From contig NZ_AP027923.1 in NCBI RefSeq assembly GCF_030296835.1, forward strand, positions 248,001-312,000: a DNA stretch of 64,000 nt. The letters are read 5' to 3'. Below the pieces are notes generated by a model. It saw only the letters and a program-made list of their open reading frames with translations, had not been told where the DNA came from and made no database searches. Origin of the DNA: Pseudoalteromonas sp. MM1 (GTDB lineage Bacteria; Pseudomonadota; Gammaproteobacteria; Enterobacterales; Alteromonadaceae). Every line of letters starts with the position of its first letter. Position 1 is the stretch's first letter. Positions 26,074-35,852 of the stretch are shown piece after piece. The position numbers and the translations under genes are program-made.

Positions 26074-26906
26074 CTTAAAAAGGCTTTGGCTGTATCGATT
26101 CCCATTTTATATCCATCGTTAAGCCGTTTAACGTTTTTGGTTGTACGACCCACTCTAAATTGAGACGGTGGAGCGATTATATTGACTTTGCAATCTTGTG
26201 GCGGGTTATTAATAAAATCTATGCTGGTGTTGTAAACATGCGCTCTGTTAATCGCACTTTTTATTAAAGCGGGGTAGTCTCTATATAGTTTTTTAGTTAA
26301 CCACTGCGATTTACTTGGCTTTTTTCTATAGCCTAGAGGCTGAGAAAGAACAACGGTTATTTCTTGAGCGCCCATTTCGTAAGCTTTAATTACGGGAATA
26401 GAGTCTGCTACGCCGCCATCGGTCATCGCAATTTCATTAATTATAGGGTAGTTACGATATGCAATTGGAATCGCACACGATGCTTTAAGTTGCTCTACCA
26501 TCGCATCACTACTTGCTTTAAGGTAGTGGGGCTGCCCTGAGCTGATAGCGGTAGAAACGATATAAAATTCGTGATCTGCCTTCGCAAAGGCTTCTGTATT
26601 GAGGGGGATCTCTTTAATGGTTGCTTGCCACAGCCAATCTAAATCAAACAAGTGACCGCCTTTAATAAAGCGCGCTAAATTAATAAATTCAGGCCGACAC
26701 GAAAAATCGGTAATAACATGGTAATTTCGTTTAGGTTGTTGGCATAAATAAGCGGCTATATTGGTAGCGCCAGCAGAAACCCCAAAGTAATTAGTAAAAG
26801 GTTGATAACGCTGCGCTAAAAACTCATCCAATACGCCGGCGGCAAAAATACCGCGCATTGCGCCTCCCTCAACCACTAAAGAATGTTTATTGTTATTATT
26901 AATCAT
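26070..26906 (-). CDS. patatin-like phospholipase (YjjU-like)
   Basis: A 278-residue protein with the patatin layout: oxyanion-hole glycine motif GGAMRGIFAAG (about 14-24), nucleophile Ser in GVSAGATN (about 43-50) and catalytic Asp in DGGVADSIPV (about 157-166). It likely hydrolyses lipid acyl esters in the cytoplasm. It resembles E. coli YjjU in size and the GVSAGA form. It is monocistronic and convergent with the iron operon. The substrate is not predictable. Confidence 0.88.
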   Translation of the reverse strand: MINNNNKHSLVVEGGAMRGIFAAGVLDEFLAQRYQPFTNYFGVSAGATNIAAYLCQQPKRNYHVITDFSCRPEFINLARFIKGGHLFDLDWLWQATIKEIPLNTEAFAKADHEFYIVSTAISSGQPHYLKASSDAMVEQLKASCAIPIAYRNYPIINEIAMTDGGVADSIPVIKAYEMGAQEITVVLSQPLGYRKKPSKSQWLTKKLYRDYPALIKSAINRAHVYNTSIDFINNPPQDCKVNIIAPPSQFRVGRTTKNVKRLNDGYKMGIDTAKAFLS

Positions 26907-27110
26907 ACTATTACCTCCCTTTTGATGATATTACCAACTAACCAAGTAAAGCGCGATAAAATGATTAAATAATTGGCTGTATAAATTTTTATAAGTAGGC
27001 TGTAAAAAGTGTTTAGCTTTTAATGTGTTTTGTTTCATCGCCTGAATTAGGGATTTCTGATAAAGTATTTATTAATACAAGGCTTTGTTAATATTAAAGA
27101 ATCGTTATTT

Positions 27111-27983
27111 ATGACTGACTCAAGTGTGACCGTATTTAGTAACCTGCAAAATAAGTTAGGCGAAAGCCCGCTTTGGCACCCTTTGCTTGAAACGCTATTT
27201 TGGGTAGATATAGAAAAAAACCTACTGCTGAGTAAGTGTGTAACAAAGCCTGACTCACTAACACAAGTTGAAATGCATGATACGGTTTCAGCTTTAGCGT
27301 GGCTTGATAAAGCCCACCTTATTATTGGCACAAGTACGGGGATTTATAAATACCATATAGCTTCTGGGGTGCGCCAAACGCTTACATTGTTAGAAAACAC
27401 CCAGCCCACACGACGCGCTAACGATGGCCGAGCCGATCCTTGGGGTGGGTTTTGGCTAAGCACTATGGATAAAAACGCCCGCACAGGCGAGGGGAAAATT
27501 TACCGTTTTTATCAAAATTCGCTTAATTGCGTGGTGCAAGGTTTAACCATTCCCAACGGGTTATGTTTTGATAAAGCACGCTCACGTGCTTATTACTGCG
27601 ACTCTAAAGCCAGCTGTATTTTTACTTTAAATATAAACCCACAAAGTGGCGAGCCTATATTGCCCGCCCAAGTTTTTTATCAATTTAACAATACCCAAGT
27701 TGACCCTGATGGTTGTGTGATTGATGCTCTTGGCAACTTATGGCTTGCGGTATGGGATATGGGCTGCGTTATGTGTTTATCGCCAGACGGGGAGGTTTTA
27801 AATACACTGCCGCTTGCTGCAACAAAACCTACAAGTGTTGCCTTTGGTGGCAATAAAGCACAGTGGCTATTTGTAACCTCTGCCAATGACATTAATGCAA
27901 AAAATAACCCGTCATTGCAAGGTAATGTGTTTAAAATAACAGGCATAAAAAACGGGCAGCTAGAGCCGCCCGTTACTTTATAA
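27111..27983 (+). CDS. SMP-30/gluconolactonase/LRE family protein
   Basis: A 290-residue six-bladed beta-propeller lactonase. The metal-binding residues of the family are visible: Glu in LGESPLWHP, Asn in RRANDGRAD, Asn in TIPNGLCFD and Asp in VDPDGCVID. It probably hydrolyses a sugar or aldonic lactone in the cytoplasm. No sugar-acid operon is adjacent. Its 3' end includes a short stem (around 27952-27977) that may help termination before the convergent diguanylate cyclase gene. Confidence 0.87.
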   Translation: MTDSSVTVFSNLQNKLGESPLWHPLLETLFWVDIEKNLLLSKCVTKPDSLTQVEMHDTVSALAWLDKAHLIIGTSTGIYKYHIASGVRQTLTLLENTQPTRRANDGRADPWGGFWLSTMDKNARTGEGKIYRFYQNSLNCVVQGLTIPNGLCFDKARSRAYYCDSKASCIFTLNINPQSGEPILPAQVFYQFNNTQVDPDGCVIDALGNLWLAVWDMGCVMCLSPDGEVLNTLPLAATKPTSVAFGGNKAQWLFVTSANDINAKNNPSLQGNVFKITGIKNGQLEPPVTL

Positions 27984-27992
27984 AGTATTTAG

Positions 27993-29435
27993 TTACTTAA
28001 ATTGGCACACCTTATTTCGGCCTGTTTCTTTTGCGGTATAGAGTGCTTGATCGGCTTTACTTATAAAGCACTGCGGTGTGCTATTTTTATACGGCATGGC
28101 AGAATAAAAACCGATACTTAACGTTAAGTACTCACTTACGGTAGAATTGTTGTGTTTTATGCCAGCCGCTTTAATTGCTTGTTGAATTAAGTGGGTAAAT
28201 TGCAGGCAGTCTTGCTCATTAGTTGCCGGTAAAATTACGGCAAATTCTTCACCGCCATAGCGCGCGGTTAAATCGCCCTCGCGTCGGCATTGCGACTTAA
28301 GCGCAGCTGCCACTTTAACCAAGGCTTCGTCGCCTTTCTGATGGCCGTAACTGTCGTTGTAATTTTTAAAAAAATCTATATCGCACATAATTAAGCTAAC
28401 GGGTTGCTTAGCTCGTGCGCAGCGTTTAATTTCGCTCTCTAGGGCTTTGTCAAAACAACGCCTGTTTGCAATTGTGGTGAGGCTGTCGGTATTTACAAGT
28501 TGGTTGAGTTTGTGATTCGCGGTAATTAGTTGCTGTTGAATATGCTGAAGCTCTTGTTTGTAGTTCAAGTTTTTAAACGCATTCGTGATTATTTCACCAA
28601 CTAGCTTTAACCTAATTAAGTCTAAGTCTGTCCACTCACGTTTTTGTTTTACACAGTCACAACCTATAAAGCCTACTAGATCTTTATCGTAGCGAAGGCC
28701 AATACATAACACCGATTGAATACCTTCACGCTTTAGTTCTTGTTTTTCTTTAGTCGCCTTTGCTGGAAGGCCGGCAACATCATTTACTCTAAATAAGTGT
28801 GTGGTATCCATTAAGTTAGTAAAGTAGGGGAGTGAAGTTTTTGGGACATGCTGTAGCTGATCTTTAAATGGTTGAATGCCTTGATTAACCCATTCATGAG
28901 TATTTCGCATTAACTGACCATCATCAGAAAATTTAAATAAGTAGCTTCTATCGGCATGGCATACGGTGCCAATGGCTTTAAGCGCAAACTCTATATGTGT
29001 GTCAATATCGTTAATTTGAATATCTATTAAGTCGGTAGAAATTTTTGAAATAATTTTATCAAAGTTATATTGCGCATCTTCGTTGTGTTCAATTACCTCA
29101 AACGTAGCAATGTATAAATGGCTGTTTAATTGAGCGAGTTTGGCGTTTAGTAATAGGCCCTTAGTTTGTTTTTGTACACATACGTGGCAGTTAGTATTTA
29201 TAACTAAGTATTTTTCAAACAATTGCTCAATAGTAAATTGCTTTTTACTTTCTGGACTACTTAGCGTGAGGTGCTTAAAATCTGAATTTTTTAAGGTTGT
29301 CTGTGAGGGTAAATCAAACATACTTTGCGCGTGAGAGTTTGCTTGAAAGGTCTGTTTTTTTGTATCACAAAGTAACACGGCAAACGGAATAAGTTTTACA
29401 GTACTCCATACATCTTCGGTTGGTTTTGAGCCCAC
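27993..29435 (-). CDS. GAF-containing diguanylate cyclase
   Basis: A 480-residue cytoplasmic protein: PAS-like N-terminus (about 8-115), GAF domain (125-290), short coiled coil (290-312), and a GGDEF domain with the intact active site GGEEF at 394-398. A product-inhibition I-site, Arg385-Glu-Gly-Asp388, sits five residues before it, so the enzyme should make c-di-GMP with feedback control. The GTG start at 29435 has GGAG six bases upstream. The signal sensed is unknown. It is a stand-alone gene. Confidence 0.9.
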   Translation of the reverse strand: MGSKPTEDVWSTVKLIPFAVLLCDTKKQTFQANSHAQSMFDLPSQTTLKNSDFKHLTLSSPESKKQFTIEQLFEKYLVINTNCHVCVQKQTKGLLLNAKLAQLNSHLYIATFEVIEHNEDAQYNFDKIISKISTDLIDIQINDIDTHIEFALKAIGTVCHADRSYLFKFSDDGQLMRNTHEWVNQGIQPFKDQLQHVPKTSLPYFTNLMDTTHLFRVNDVAGLPAKATKEKQELKREGIQSVLCIGLRYDKDLVGFIGCDCVKQKREWTDLDLIRLKLVGEIITNAFKNLNYKQELQHIQQQLITANHKLNQLVNTDSLTTIANRRCFDKALESEIKRCARAKQPVSLIMCDIDFFKNYNDSYGHQKGDEALVKVAAALKSQCRREGDLTARYGGEEFAVILPATNEQDCLQFTHLIQQAIKAAGIKHNNSTVSEYLTLSIGFYSAMPYKNSTPQCFISKADQALYTAKETGRNKVCQFK

Positions 29436-29633
29436 TCACTACTCCAGTTTGTTTTACATACAATTTTATTATTCCTATTGTAATATTTAGTCTAACTTTA
29501 GCTATTTTGCGAAGTTTTTAGTGCGTTTAAGCGGGCTTCGTATTACAATTGCTACTGTATATCATTACTCTTTTCTACTCTAAGCCATCTGCTGGCTTAT
29601 TTGCAATTTAAGTATAGGTTTTTCAAGCATTTC

Positions 29634-30530
29634 ATGACAGAAATCACTACACACCAGGCGTCTCGTCGTCGGTTACTTATCGCATTAGCGATAACATGTT
29701 CATTTATGGTCATTCAGGTAGTAGGCGCTTATTATGCTAACTCGCTGGCTGTACTTGCTGATGCAGGGCATTTATTTGTGCATAATAGCTCGCTATTTAT
29801 TGCACTTATTGCTTCAAGCTTAGCCATTCATTTTGCTAAAACTTATAACGATGGTTACCAACGGGCTGAGCTAATTGGTGGTTTAGTGAATGGTTTGCTG
29901 TATTTGGCGATAAGCTCCGTTATTTTGTATGAAGGTGTAGAGAGGATTTCCCATCATAACGAGGGGCATGATTTAGCTATAAACAGCTTTTTAATGTCGA
30001 GCATTGCCTCTGTGGGGTTTTTATTTCATGGTGCTGCAGCGTGGGTGCTTTATAAAGGACGTAAAGCAAGCATTAATGTGTATGCTGTATTTTTGCATTC
30101 GTTTTTTGACATTATATCGACTATTTCTACGTTTATAGCCGGTGTACTTATTTATTATACGGGCTGGAGCATTATCGATATTTTATCGAGCATGCTGATT
30201 GCCTCGTTTGTGTTATTTACCGGCGGAAAAGTGATCACTAGCTGTATTAAAGGTCTGTTTTTTAATAACGCGAAGTTACCTAAAGTGAAAGACATTGAGC
30301 AGTCGATTACCGATTTAGAGCATGTGCATAACGTACATAATGTAACCGTGTCGCGCAAAGACAACGATATTATTGTCGGTGCTCACGTGGTGTTAAAGCA
30401 GCATTGTACAATTGAAAAGCACGATGAAGCCTGCCGTTTAAAAATAGAAAAGCTCCTCGCTGCGCGTTTTAATGTTAAAACCAGCGTACTACAAATAGAA
30501 AGCCACGAATGCCAGCATATTCATAGCTAA
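29634..30530 (+). CDS. cation diffusion facilitator (CDF) with altered metal site
   Basis: A 298-residue protein of the ZitB/CzcD type with six membrane helices and a C-terminal cytoplasmic ferredoxin-like domain (about 210-290). The second metal half-site is normal, His155-x3-Asp159 in LHSFFD, but the first reads His46-x3-His50 (GHLFVHN) where CzcD/ZitB have His-x3-Asp. A changed transport metal is possible. The ATG at 29634 has no obvious ribosome binding site; a TTG at 29601 is an alternative. It overlaps the convergent 1500-residue signalling gene by four bases. Confidence 0.85.
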   Translation: MTEITTHQASRRRLLIALAITCSFMVIQVVGAYYANSLAVLADAGHLFVHNSSLFIALIASSLAIHFAKTYNDGYQRAELIGGLVNGLLYLAISSVILYEGVERISHHNEGHDLAINSFLMSSIASVGFLFHGAAAWVLYKGRKASINVYAVFLHSFFDIISTISTFIAGVLIYYTGWSIIDILSSMLIASFVLFTGGKVITSCIKGLFFNNAKLPKVKDIEQSITDLEHVHNVHNVTVSRKDNDIIVGAHVVLKQHCTIEKHDEACRLKIEKLLAARFNVKTSVLQIESHECQHIHS

Positions 30531-33500
30531 CTTTTTATTAAACTATGAATATGCTCATGTGTTTTGGGGTTTTGTAATTGCGCCGCCCGCATCGGTTTTG
30601 CAAAATAATAACCTTGTAAAACATGGCAGCCTAATCCCTCTAAAAAGGTTTTTTGTTGCTTAGTTTCTACGCCTTCGGCGATGCAATAAAGCTCAAGGTT
30701 TTGGGCTAACGTGTAAATGGTTTTGATTATCGACTCATCACTTTTATCAACCCCAATGCTGTTAACAAAACTTTGATCTATTTTAATTACATCAATAGGA
30801 AATTGGCTCAAATAAGTGAGTGATGAGTAGCCAGTGCCAAAGTCATCTAATAACAGTTTAAAACCAGCAGCCTTTAGCTTTTGTAGTTGTTTTGCGGCTT
30901 TATGCTTATCTTCTAGTAATATGTTTTCTGTTATTTCTAGGCGCAGTTGCACAGGGCTCATTTGATGCTGTGTTAAAATATTGGTCAGCCTAGTTGCTAT
31001 ATTTGTCCTTAAAATGTGCTTAGGCGACAAGTTAAGTGAAATATAAAATAACGGGTTGCTAGCTAATGTAGGTGCAAGCTCTGTTAGCGCACGCTCTAAA
31101 GCCTGCTCAGTTAACGCTTCTATAAGGCCTGTTTCTTCAGCAATAGGGATAAATAATGCCGGCGAGACAAATTGGCCGTTATTTTCCCAGCGCATAAGTA
31201 ACTCAACCCCGTTTATTGTTTGTGCGTGCGTGTCGATTATGGGTTGGTAGTGATTAAATAATAAATTATCTTTTGCGGCATCTTTTAAATCGTTTTCGAG
31301 GATTAGTTTTTGTTTTATTTGCTCGTTCATCGAATCGTTAAAAAACTTAAACCCGTTTCGGCCTGCTTGCTTTGCATGCATCATGGCTACATCAGCATTT
31401 CTGATCAGTAAATCGGTCGAGCTGGCATCAAATGGGTATAAAGCCACGCCAATACTGGCTGATATATTAATAGAAAAATCTTCGATAATGACCTTATTGG
31501 CAAGTTCTGAGCTGATACTTTTAACTATGTTATTAAGTGCACCAATGTCTTCTAGGTTATCAATAAGCACTAAAAATTCGTCACCGCTTTGGCGGCCAAG
31601 GGTGGCATTGCTTGGCAACATAGCGCTTACTCTTTGGGTAATATTACACAGTAGTTGATCTCCCACTGCGTGACCAAATGTGTCGTTTACCGGTTTAAAT
31701 TTGTCTAAATCAATAAATAGTAAAGCACTTTGAGTTAGCTCATTGTGCGCTTTTTTAATCGATTTACTAATTTTTTGATGCATTAAACTACGGTTAGGCA
31801 ATTGTGTAAGGGGATCGAAATTAGCTAAATAGCGCAGCTCGTCTTCCGCTTTTTTTTGCTCTGTTAAATCAGAAATAACAATCACATAATAACTTATGCT
31901 ATGTGTGTCTTTGGCAATTGCTGTGGCGCTTATGTGAATGGGATGGTGCTGGTTAATCGATGTTTTGATAACCGCATCAGTGCGCCAATTTTGCTTTGCT
32001 GCTAAGCTTTTTAATGTGCTAGCGTAGCGTTTACATTGCGCTTTACCTATCGCATTAACAAACACTTTTAAGCTAAGCGGGTGCGTGTGATTTTGCGAAA
32101 AGGTTTTTATAAAACTGTTATTGGCAGAAACAGGCACTAAGTTATTATCCAAAATAAGTAGCCAGTCGTTTATTTGCCCAAACGCTTCACCTAAAATATT
32201 GGCTTGTTGCTCGTTTGCCCGCTGTTCAGTTATGTTGGTATATATACCAGATACAGACACCGGTTTATTTGTTTGTTCGTCATAAATAATTTGCCCTAAA
32301 TCTTGATACCACAACCAATGGCCCAGCTTATGCTTTAACCTGTAAGTTGCTTGCCAGTGCTCATGCTTTTTTTGTTTGGTAAAATTTAACCAATGCGAAA
32401 TAACCCGCGGTTTGTCTTCAGGGTGAATTAAAGTTAAATAATGTTTTAACGGAATACGGCTTGGCAAATTAGTATACCCTAGTTCACTCCCCCGGTTTGT
32501 ATTTACCGAATCGTCGCTGTAATGGTAATCCCAGATGCCACTTTTATTGTTACTGAGCGCAAGCTCGGTTTGTTTTTGCGAGTGTATTGTCGCTTTTTGC
32601 GCGTTAGCTATTGCTAGCTGTCTGCTTCTGTACTGCCAAAACAGTAAACACAGCACTGCTATGGTAATTATAATATAAGCCGCATACGCATAAGGAGATT
32701 TCCAAGGCGCAAAGGCTACTTTAAAGTTTAAAATTGCCGGCTTTGAATCAGTTGCACTATTAAAATTAACCGCACTGGCTTTTAATTGATAATTACCAGG
32801 CGGGAGCTTTGTAAAAAATATTTTGTTTGTTTTTAAATCATCATATTCTAGTGAGGTAGGCCCTTGCAGCGTTATTTTATAACGCGTTTCTGCGTTATTT
32901 TGAAAATCAAAATTCGTAAAACTGACCTCTAACCCCATATCTTCATGCGATAGATGCAGTACGTTGGTGGCAAACTGGTTTGGCTGATAGTTTAAATCGC
33001 GCGACATTAAAGTAATATCGGTTATTGATGTTGTGGTTTGTGTAGTTTGCTCCAAAAACTCAGCCGGGTTAAACGAAACAGCGCCATAACTACTGCCAAA
33101 CATAATATTGTTATTTTTAAGTGTAATAGCCCCTAAAGGGCTAAATAAATTAACCGATAAACCATCTTTAACCGTAAAAACCTTCAACTTTAATGTATTC
33201 GTATTTAAGCGGTACAAACCATTTTTACTGCTAAACCATAAATAGCCATAGTCATCGCTAATAAGTGAATAAATAGACTGTGTTTTTAAGGTATTACTTA
33301 CGTTAAAATGGTACTTTTTTTCAAAGCTTTGCGCATCTATACCCACTAGGCCTTCACTGGTTGTGGCGAGCCATAAAATGTTGTTTTTATCCGTTAACCA
33401 GTTTTCTACTGTGTGGTAATTTTGGCTGTCTTTTTTACTGGTTTTGTAAATAGTGGTAAGGGTGTTTGTTTGCTCATTAAAACGGTAAAAGTGGGTAGTT

Positions 33501-35029
33501 GTACTTAATACAAACTCATTTGGGTAATCATCAAAGGGGCGATGGAAAGTATAGGCTTCTAGTGGGTCAACGTGTTGTTTTAATCCGTTTATTTCGCGCG
33601 TTAAGCCTGTTTTACCATTGTATACATAAAAACTATGATCATTATAAAAAGCGAATGTGTCGGGGGCTACTTCTGATAAACCATAAATAGCAGTTTCTTT
33701 AGGCATTGCGTTATTTAAATCTTTTTTTGCAACAGCGGTGCCTGTTTCTTTGTCAAATAAAATTAAACTGTAGTACCCCGTTAGCCATAAATACCGCGAC
33801 GTTGGGCCTAAATACGCTTTATTAATTGCAAAAATAGCGTATTCACCATAAACCGCTTTTGGGTCTTGCGAAGTTAAGTAGTAGGTTGTTTTATTTTTAG
33901 CATTTACATGGGCAAGACCATTATCGGTGCCGTACCATATAGTTGAGTCATCGTCTTGGTAAATACTATTTATAAAATTGTTTTCGGGTAGGGTGGTTTT
34001 GTTAAAGCGCCGCGTATTTATAGACCATGTGAGCACACCTTGAGTGCGTGACGCTAGCCAGAACACGCCAGTCGGATCAACCATTAAATCGTTAATAGTG
34101 TTTTCGGTAATATTGAATTTACTTTGATCAAAGCTAAGAATTAACTCTGTAGCGCCTTCTTCTCGGTTAAACTCGAACAAACCATGCTCCGTGGCGATAA
34201 ATTCACCATACGGTGTATTACTGTAATCCCAAATATTGTAATCAGCAATTATGCTTGTAGTGTTTTGAGCTACATTGACCTTTGCTGAGTCATTTAAATT
34301 TAACGCGTACATGCCCTCAACGGTGCCTATTAATAACCCTAGTGTGGGATCTACAGATAAAAACTTAACATTATTGTTATCAGCTGTTTGTTTATCGGGG
34401 GTATGTAAACGAAGGGGCGTTAATGATTCTGTTTTTAGGTTGTAACTAAATAACCCCGTCTGTGTGCCTATAAAAAGCGTATTTTTGTGATATTTTAACG
34501 CGCGAACCATGTTCTCTTCACTCTGCATAGTAAACTCTAAAGTAAGTGAGTTTGTTTTTGAGTTAAGTGAGTACACGTTGTTTAAAATAGCAAGATAAAA
34601 GGTATCTTGGTGTTGCTCAACTGCTTCTATTGAGCCGTGGCTGGTTGTTTTTCCAGCAAGGTTGCCTGAAAATATATTGCGTGTAGTTAACGTTTTAGGG
34701 TTAATTAAATAAGCACCGGCAAGCTCAGTAGAGACAATAATATTGCCTTCATTTGTTTTAAATAGCGTAGTAATGAAGTTTTCGTTTAGGGTAAACCCGC
34801 CATCAAATGGGGTCACAGTGTAACCATCAAATCGATTTAGCCCTTGCGCTGTGGCTATCCAAATGTAACCTAAATCATCTTGCAAAATTTTAGTTACATA
34901 GTTTTGAGATAAACCTTCATCGGTAGATATTCGTTGTAGTTGTTGAGCATAATTTGTGGTGGCCGATACGCTAGTAATACAAAGAAAACATACAGTGGTG
35001 AAGAGAAAAAACAAAATACTCAATCGCAC
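30527..35029 (-). CDS. two-component propeller/PAS/GGDEF/EAL giant sensor protein
   Basis: A 1500-residue membrane protein: signal peptide (1-23), periplasmic Reg_prop beta-propellers (about 30-690), a Y_Y_Y domain (about 700-770), one membrane helix (about 783-803), two PAS domains (about 830-1060), GGDEF and EAL. The cyclase motif is SGDEF and no RxxD inhibition site precedes it. The EAL motif is ELL, but the downstream catalytic residues are present (NLSP, EITE, DDFGTGYSS, AEGVE). Phosphodiesterase activity is likely and cyclase activity uncertain. It probably couples an extracellular polymer or nutrient signal to c-di-GMP. It is monocistronic. Confidence 0.9.
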   Translation of the reverse strand: MRLSILFFLFTTVCFLCITSVSATTNYAQQLQRISTDEGLSQNYVTKILQDDLGYIWIATAQGLNRFDGYTVTPFDGGFTLNENFITTLFKTNEGNIIVSTELAGAYLINPKTLTTRNIFSGNLAGKTTSHGSIEAVEQHQDTFYLAILNNVYSLNSKTNSLTLEFTMQSEENMVRALKYHKNTLFIGTQTGLFSYNLKTESLTPLRLHTPDKQTADNNNVKFLSVDPTLGLLIGTVEGMYALNLNDSAKVNVAQNTTSIIADYNIWDYSNTPYGEFIATEHGLFEFNREEGATELILSFDQSKFNITENTINDLMVDPTGVFWLASRTQGVLTWSINTRRFNKTTLPENNFINSIYQDDDSTIWYGTDNGLAHVNAKNKTTYYLTSQDPKAVYGEYAIFAINKAYLGPTSRYLWLTGYYSLILFDKETGTAVAKKDLNNAMPKETAIYGLSEVAPDTFAFYNDHSFYVYNGKTGLTREINGLKQHVDPLEAYTFHRPFDDYPNEFVLSTTTHFYRFNEQTNTLTTIYKTSKKDSQNYHTVENWLTDKNNILWLATTSEGLVGIDAQSFEKKYHFNVSNTLKTQSIYSLISDDYGYLWFSSKNGLYRLNTNTLKLKVFTVKDGLSVNLFSPLGAITLKNNNIMFGSSYGAVSFNPAEFLEQTTQTTTSITDITLMSRDLNYQPNQFATNVLHLSHEDMGLEVSFTNFDFQNNAETRYKITLQGPTSLEYDDLKTNKIFFTKLPPGNYQLKASAVNFNSATDSKPAILNFKVAFAPWKSPYAYAAYIIITIAVLCLLFWQYRSRQLAIANAQKATIHSQKQTELALSNNKSGIWDYHYSDDSVNTNRGSELGYTNLPSRIPLKHYLTLIHPEDKPRVISHWLNFTKQKKHEHWQATYRLKHKLGHWLWYQDLGQIIYDEQTNKPVSVSGIYTNITEQRANEQQANILGEAFGQINDWLLILDNNLVPVSANNSFIKTFSQNHTHPLSLKVFVNAIGKAQCKRYASTLKSLAAKQNWRTDAVIKTSINQHHPIHISATAIAKDTHSISYYVIVISDLTEQKKAEDELRYLANFDPLTQLPNRSLMHQKISKSIKKAHNELTQSALLFIDLDKFKPVNDTFGHAVGDQLLCNITQRVSAMLPSNATLGRQSGDEFLVLIDNLEDIGALNNIVKSISSELANKVIIEDFSINISASIGVALYPFDASSTDLLIRNADVAMMHAKQAGRNGFKFFNDSMNEQIKQKLILENDLKDAAKDNLLFNHYQPIIDTHAQTINGVELLMRWENNGQFVSPALFIPIAEETGLIEALTEQALERALTELAPTLASNPLFYISLNLSPKHILRTNIATRLTNILTQHQMSPVQLRLEITENILLEDKHKAAKQLQKLKAAGFKLLLDDFGTGYSSLTYLSQFPIDVIKIDQSFVNSIGVDKSDESIIKTIYTLAQNLELYCIAEGVETKQQKTFLEGLGCHVLQGYYFAKPMRAAQLQNPKTHEHIHSLIKS

Positions 35030-35194
35030 TAATAAACTCGCTCTAGGGCAGGGGTATACATCTAAAAGTTAAATATAGCACATTTTTTATGTTGTGGATT
35101 ACAACTTATAAACAACTAAATTAAAGGGCTAACTTAGTTGTTTATAACTATTTAAGCTACGCTTGCTAATTATAATTGCGTAAAGTGGTGTGTT

Positions 35195-35749
35195 ATGGTT
35201 ACTCACAATAATTTAACTGTAAATAACAGCGTATTATTAGTGATCGATATTCAAGATAAGCTTTCTCCCGCTATAAGCGAATTTTCTGAATTACTAGAGT
35301 GGGCAATAAAAATTGCCAAAGTAAGTGGTATTTTTAAAATTCCTAATATAGTTACTGAACAATACCCTCAAGGGCTTGGCAGTACAAACAGCCTATTAAA
35401 AAATGCACTTTTAAATGCACAGACTATTGAAAAAACACATTTTAGTGCATGCAATGAGGCGATGTTTAATGCTGTCACTAAGCAGCTTGCACGTATACAA
35501 ATTGTAGTAATAGGCACAGAAGCACATGTATGTGTTTTACAAACATGTTTAGACTTAATAACGCAAGGGTTTGAGGTACACGTAGCAGCAGATGCGGTGG
35601 GCTCACGAAATGCGATGCATAAATCGCTAGCTTTAAAGCAGTTACAACAGGCAGGGGCAATAATTACAAGCGTAGAAAGTATTATTTTTCAGTGGACAAA
35701 AAATGCAGCATTGCCAGAATTTAAAGCCGTTTTATCAATAATTAAATAA
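35195..35749 (+). CDS. isochorismatase-like cysteine hydrolase
   Basis: A 184-residue alpha/beta hydrolase of the isochorismatase superfamily. The catalytic triad can be placed: Asp in VIDIQDKL (about 18-25), Lys in EKTHFSA (about 75) and Cys in GTEAHVCVLQT (about 112). Members hydrolyse small amides or vinyl ethers; the YcaC-like subgroup has no known physiological substrate. No siderophore biosynthesis genes are nearby, so it is unlikely to be a true isochorismatase. It is monocistronic. Confidence 0.87.
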   Translation: MVTHNNLTVNNSVLLVIDIQDKLSPAISEFSELLEWAIKIAKVSGIFKIPNIVTEQYPQGLGSTNSLLKNALLNAQTIEKTHFSACNEAMFNAVTKQLARIQIVVIGTEAHVCVLQTCLDLITQGFEVHVAADAVGSRNAMHKSLALKQLQQAGAIITSVESIIFQWTKNAALPEFKAVLSIIK

Positions 35750-35852
35750 AGTTGGCTAGCTAGTCTATAGTAATAACAAAATGTGGTCTTAATTATCGGC
35801 CAATACGTACATAGTCAGAATATGTTTAAAATTTTAATAGCTTAGGGTATTT

